The position numbers and the translations under genes are program-made. From Paulinella micropora (taxonomy: Eukaryota > Cercozoa > Imbricatea > Euglyphida), in contig BJOX01000062.1 of NCBI GenBank assembly GCA_009731375.1, positions 978,677 through 1,012,779 on the forward strand: a stretch of DNA of 34,103 bases. Reading direction: 5' to 3'. The notes beneath the pieces are model-generated. The model saw only the letters and a list, made by a program, of their open reading frames with translations. It searched no databases and was not told where the DNA came from. Below, piece after piece: positions 32,447 through 34,103 of the stretch; the first letter of the stretch is position 1; every line of letters begins with the position of its first letter.

Positions 32447-32525
32447 NNNNNNNNNNNNNNNNNNNNNNNNNNNNNNNNNNNNNNNNNNNNNNNNNNNNNN
32501 NNNNNNNNNNNNNNNNNNNNNNNNN
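32447..32525. other. 79-N gap flanked by poly-C and poly-T
   Basis: About 90 bases of nearly pure C (32359-32446), then N, then about 41 T. It falls in the retrotransposon leader. The pattern is like that at 12.6 kb. Confidence 0.95.
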
Positions 32526-32566
<41 letters not shown>

Positions 32567-33034
32567 CTGTTATTCTTATCACTCTATGCAACCTTCTTTT
32601 TCTTCCTTTTCTCTGTTGAAATAGTTATGGGGCGTCAGGCCCTACACAGAGATAACGATAGTTTGGTCAAAAAGCTGTTTTGTAGAAGTCAGTCTGTCGT
32701 CGGACAGTGCTTCGATACTTGTCGTGCTCTTGTGTGAGAGATGTGCAATTTCCTCTGGTTTCTGCAGAGAACATGCAAGGAAAATGGTTCAGAACAGAGA
32801 GTGGGAGTGCTTTGCTCGTTTCTCCTCTGTCTGTGTGTTTGTTTGATGTTTGTTTCGCATTTTCCTACTTGGCTTTATGCAAGCAGCAAGAGGGAGTGGA
32901 GTAGGTGTGGTCTGGTGTCTTGCAGAAGAGCACACAGAAGCCAAATGTGCACAAGGGCTAAAGGTTATGCCAGCTTGTGACAAATTGATCGCTTGTTTGT
33001 AAGTTTTTTGTTTGAGGATGAGTAGGAGTGTTTG

Positions 33035-33116
33035 TTTTCGTCTGATATCTGTGCGACAGATCAGCGAAAAATAAATTTGTGCTTATCCGATGTCTGTACG
33101 ACAGATCAGAAAAGAA
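33035..33116 (-). promoter_or_regulatory. Two stem-loops in the retrotransposon leader
   Basis: Just inside the PBS, element sense shows CTGATCTGTCGTACAGACAT and, about 45 nt on, CTGATCTGTCGCACAGATAT. Each can fold on TCTGT/ACAGA. Tandem hairpins at this position could act in RNA packaging or dimerisation, as in other LTR elements; that role is inferred. Confidence 0.5.
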
Positions 33117-33126
33117 ATCAGCCTTT

Positions 33127-33140
33127 AGCTATGGACTCCA
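33127..33140 (-). promoter_or_regulatory. Primer-binding site
   Basis: Two bases after the 5' LTR, the element sense reads TGGAGTCCATAGCT. A PBS starting TGG, complementary to a tRNA 3' CCA, at this spacing is standard. It predicts a primer tRNA ending AGCTATGGACTCCA. It is not the initiator-Met type (TGGTATCAGAGC). The tRNA identity was not determined. Confidence 0.8.
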
Positions 33141-33142
33141 AA

Positions 33143-33356
33143 TGTACTTTCCCCAACGATAGCTCAATGGAAGAGTAAGTCGGTAATATAACCAAACACA
33201 GTCCTCAAAAAAAGAATGATGTCTCGTTATATTAGCTAGTGACGCAAAGACAAAAAGCCGCCAAAAGACCAGGATCAAATCTGCATTTCAGACGTGTCCG
33301 GCCAGATGAAATCTATAAATAAGTTTTTACCTGATAATTCGGGGGGTGATGTCCAC

Positions 33357-33357
<1 letters not shown>
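33143..33357 (-). repeat. 5' LTR (215 bp)
   Basis: In element orientation it begins TGTGGACATCACCCCCC and ends AAAGTACA, giving TG...CA termini. It differs from the 3' LTR at about a dozen positions including one 1-nt indel (about 94% identity by eye). The plus strand carries TATAAATA at 33314-33321, read as TATTTATA in element sense, about 36 nt from the LTR start. Confidence 0.88.
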
Positions 33358-33400
<43 letters not shown>

Positions 33401-34103
33401 CTGATAGATAGTAAAATCCTTGCAGGTGTTCGGTAATGCTGTCTTAGACGGGTGCGTAAGATAAAAACTGTTTGCAGCCACGGTTTGCGTATTGCTGTGA
33501 TCAACCATTTTCCCAGCGGCTCAGAACCGTTGATTGGTATAAACCGGTCACTCACGGACGTTACCCTACCTTTCACTGCGGTTCGCCGGAAGACTCCGTA
33601 AGAAGTCAGGTTGCACACAGCAACTTTAATCCGAACTCAGAACTGAACTACCAGACAGCAAACTAAAATAAATGCGCGAGTAACTGTAACTGCTACTCAA
33701 TGTTATGGTCCAGTACACAATGAATAGTTAAGTGTAACTGGCCGCACAATTGACTATCATCTGAACTATCAAGTAACCGTTACTCCTATTGTGACTTAAT
33801 AAAATATTGCCATTCACAGAAATGAGTCATAATTCCGGCGGACTTAATAACAACTTGGAGTTTGACCATCCAACGGGTTCAAGAGTCCACCCAGAGAGCT
33901 TGGTCAAGTTGCGGCATTGAGGGCAGTGTTATTCAAACTTATGATTTTGAGACTTGAACGATTGATTATTAAAATAGATATTAATAACTTTCCGAACGCA
34001 AAGCCGAAAATACTACAGTTATTAAATAACAGGTGTTTACCGTTTACCGGACCACGAGTGACCGACACTGCTCACCCCTTTGCTAAGCTTTAGGAGGGGG
34101 GGG
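33358..34103. other. (CA)n then unique DNA, no gene recognised
   Basis: A (CA)n tract directly outside the 5' LTR (33358-33398) is followed by unique sequence with only short frames. The window ends in a G run. Confidence 0.6.

Larger units (their letters stand above)
24517..33357 (-). mobile_element. Ty3/gypsy-type LTR retrotransposon, full length but decayed
   Basis: The element spans 8.8 kb on the minus strand. Its parts in order are 5' LTR, primer-binding site, leader with stem-loops and an N gap, gag-like region, protease, RT-RNase H, integrase with GPY/F-type tail, long 3' untranslated region, polypurine tract and 3' LTR. The order RT-RNase H-integrase defines the Ty3/gypsy class. CA repeats flank both outer edges, so it entered a (CA)n microsatellite; an exact target duplication cannot be told apart from the repeat. 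At least two in-frame stops in gag and integrase and about seven frame changes mean this copy is not functional. No envelope gene is seen. Confidence 0.88.

Noticed and set aside
32707-32983. Short overlapping frames in the retrotransposon leader as genes
   Set aside because: They lie between PBS and the gag-like start, overlap each other in different frames and show no domain.

Overview
The window is eukaryotic nuclear DNA. It has GT..AG introns, a Ty3/gypsy-type LTR retrotransposon, MITE-like hairpin elements, a LINE-type nuclease remnant and extreme microsatellite content. Nothing fixes the species. The LINE-type RPDIVVWS domain is common in invertebrate genomes but not confined to them, so a protist, alga or invertebrate are all possible. 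No prokaryotic operon, tRNA, rRNA or CRISPR array is visible. Seven N gaps are present, and one of them sits beside an obvious contig-overlap artefact.

Layout. 1-4640: (GATA)n, (ACATAC)n, (CA)n and (ACATA)n arrays, interrupted by one unique island holding the minus-strand remnant of a retrotransposon PD-(D/E)XK-like domain (3707-4132). 4806-15557: one plus-strand host gene, reconstructed here from compatible splice phases as at least ten exons. It encodes a Ser/Pro-rich low-complexity protein and ends at a TAA at 15555-15557. Almost all of its introns are filled by microsatellites or minisatellites. 16041-16188 and 12796-12943: two copies of a 148-bp two-hairpin element. 16313-18438: a second plus-strand host gene whose last exon carries a 151-bp MITE flanked by a TAA duplication. 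Removing the MITE and one TAA rejoins the reading frame. 19046-19215: a possible further exon. 20204-21887: minus-strand remains of a second retroelement (Gag core and a perfect CCHC zinc knuckle). 22389-23477 repeats 21290-22378, apparently base for base. 23398-24510: (CT)n/(CA)n. 24517-33357: a complete but decayed minus-strand Ty3/gypsy-type element with LTRs, primer-binding site, polypurine tract, gag-like region, protease, RT-RNase H and integrase, broken by several stops and frameshifts.

Main observation. In the first host gene the intronic satellites begin exactly at the exon edge, and their repeat unit is the 5' splice-site word itself (GTATGT, GTAAGT or GTAATG). Two minisatellite arrays flank one intron. 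The upstream array repeats the exon 3' edge plus donor about 15 times. The downstream array repeats the acceptor plus exon 5' edge about six times. This looks like repeated tandem duplication and slippage nucleated on splice junctions, producing arrays of candidate splice sites. All splice calls rest on sequence and phase only; no transcript data were available.
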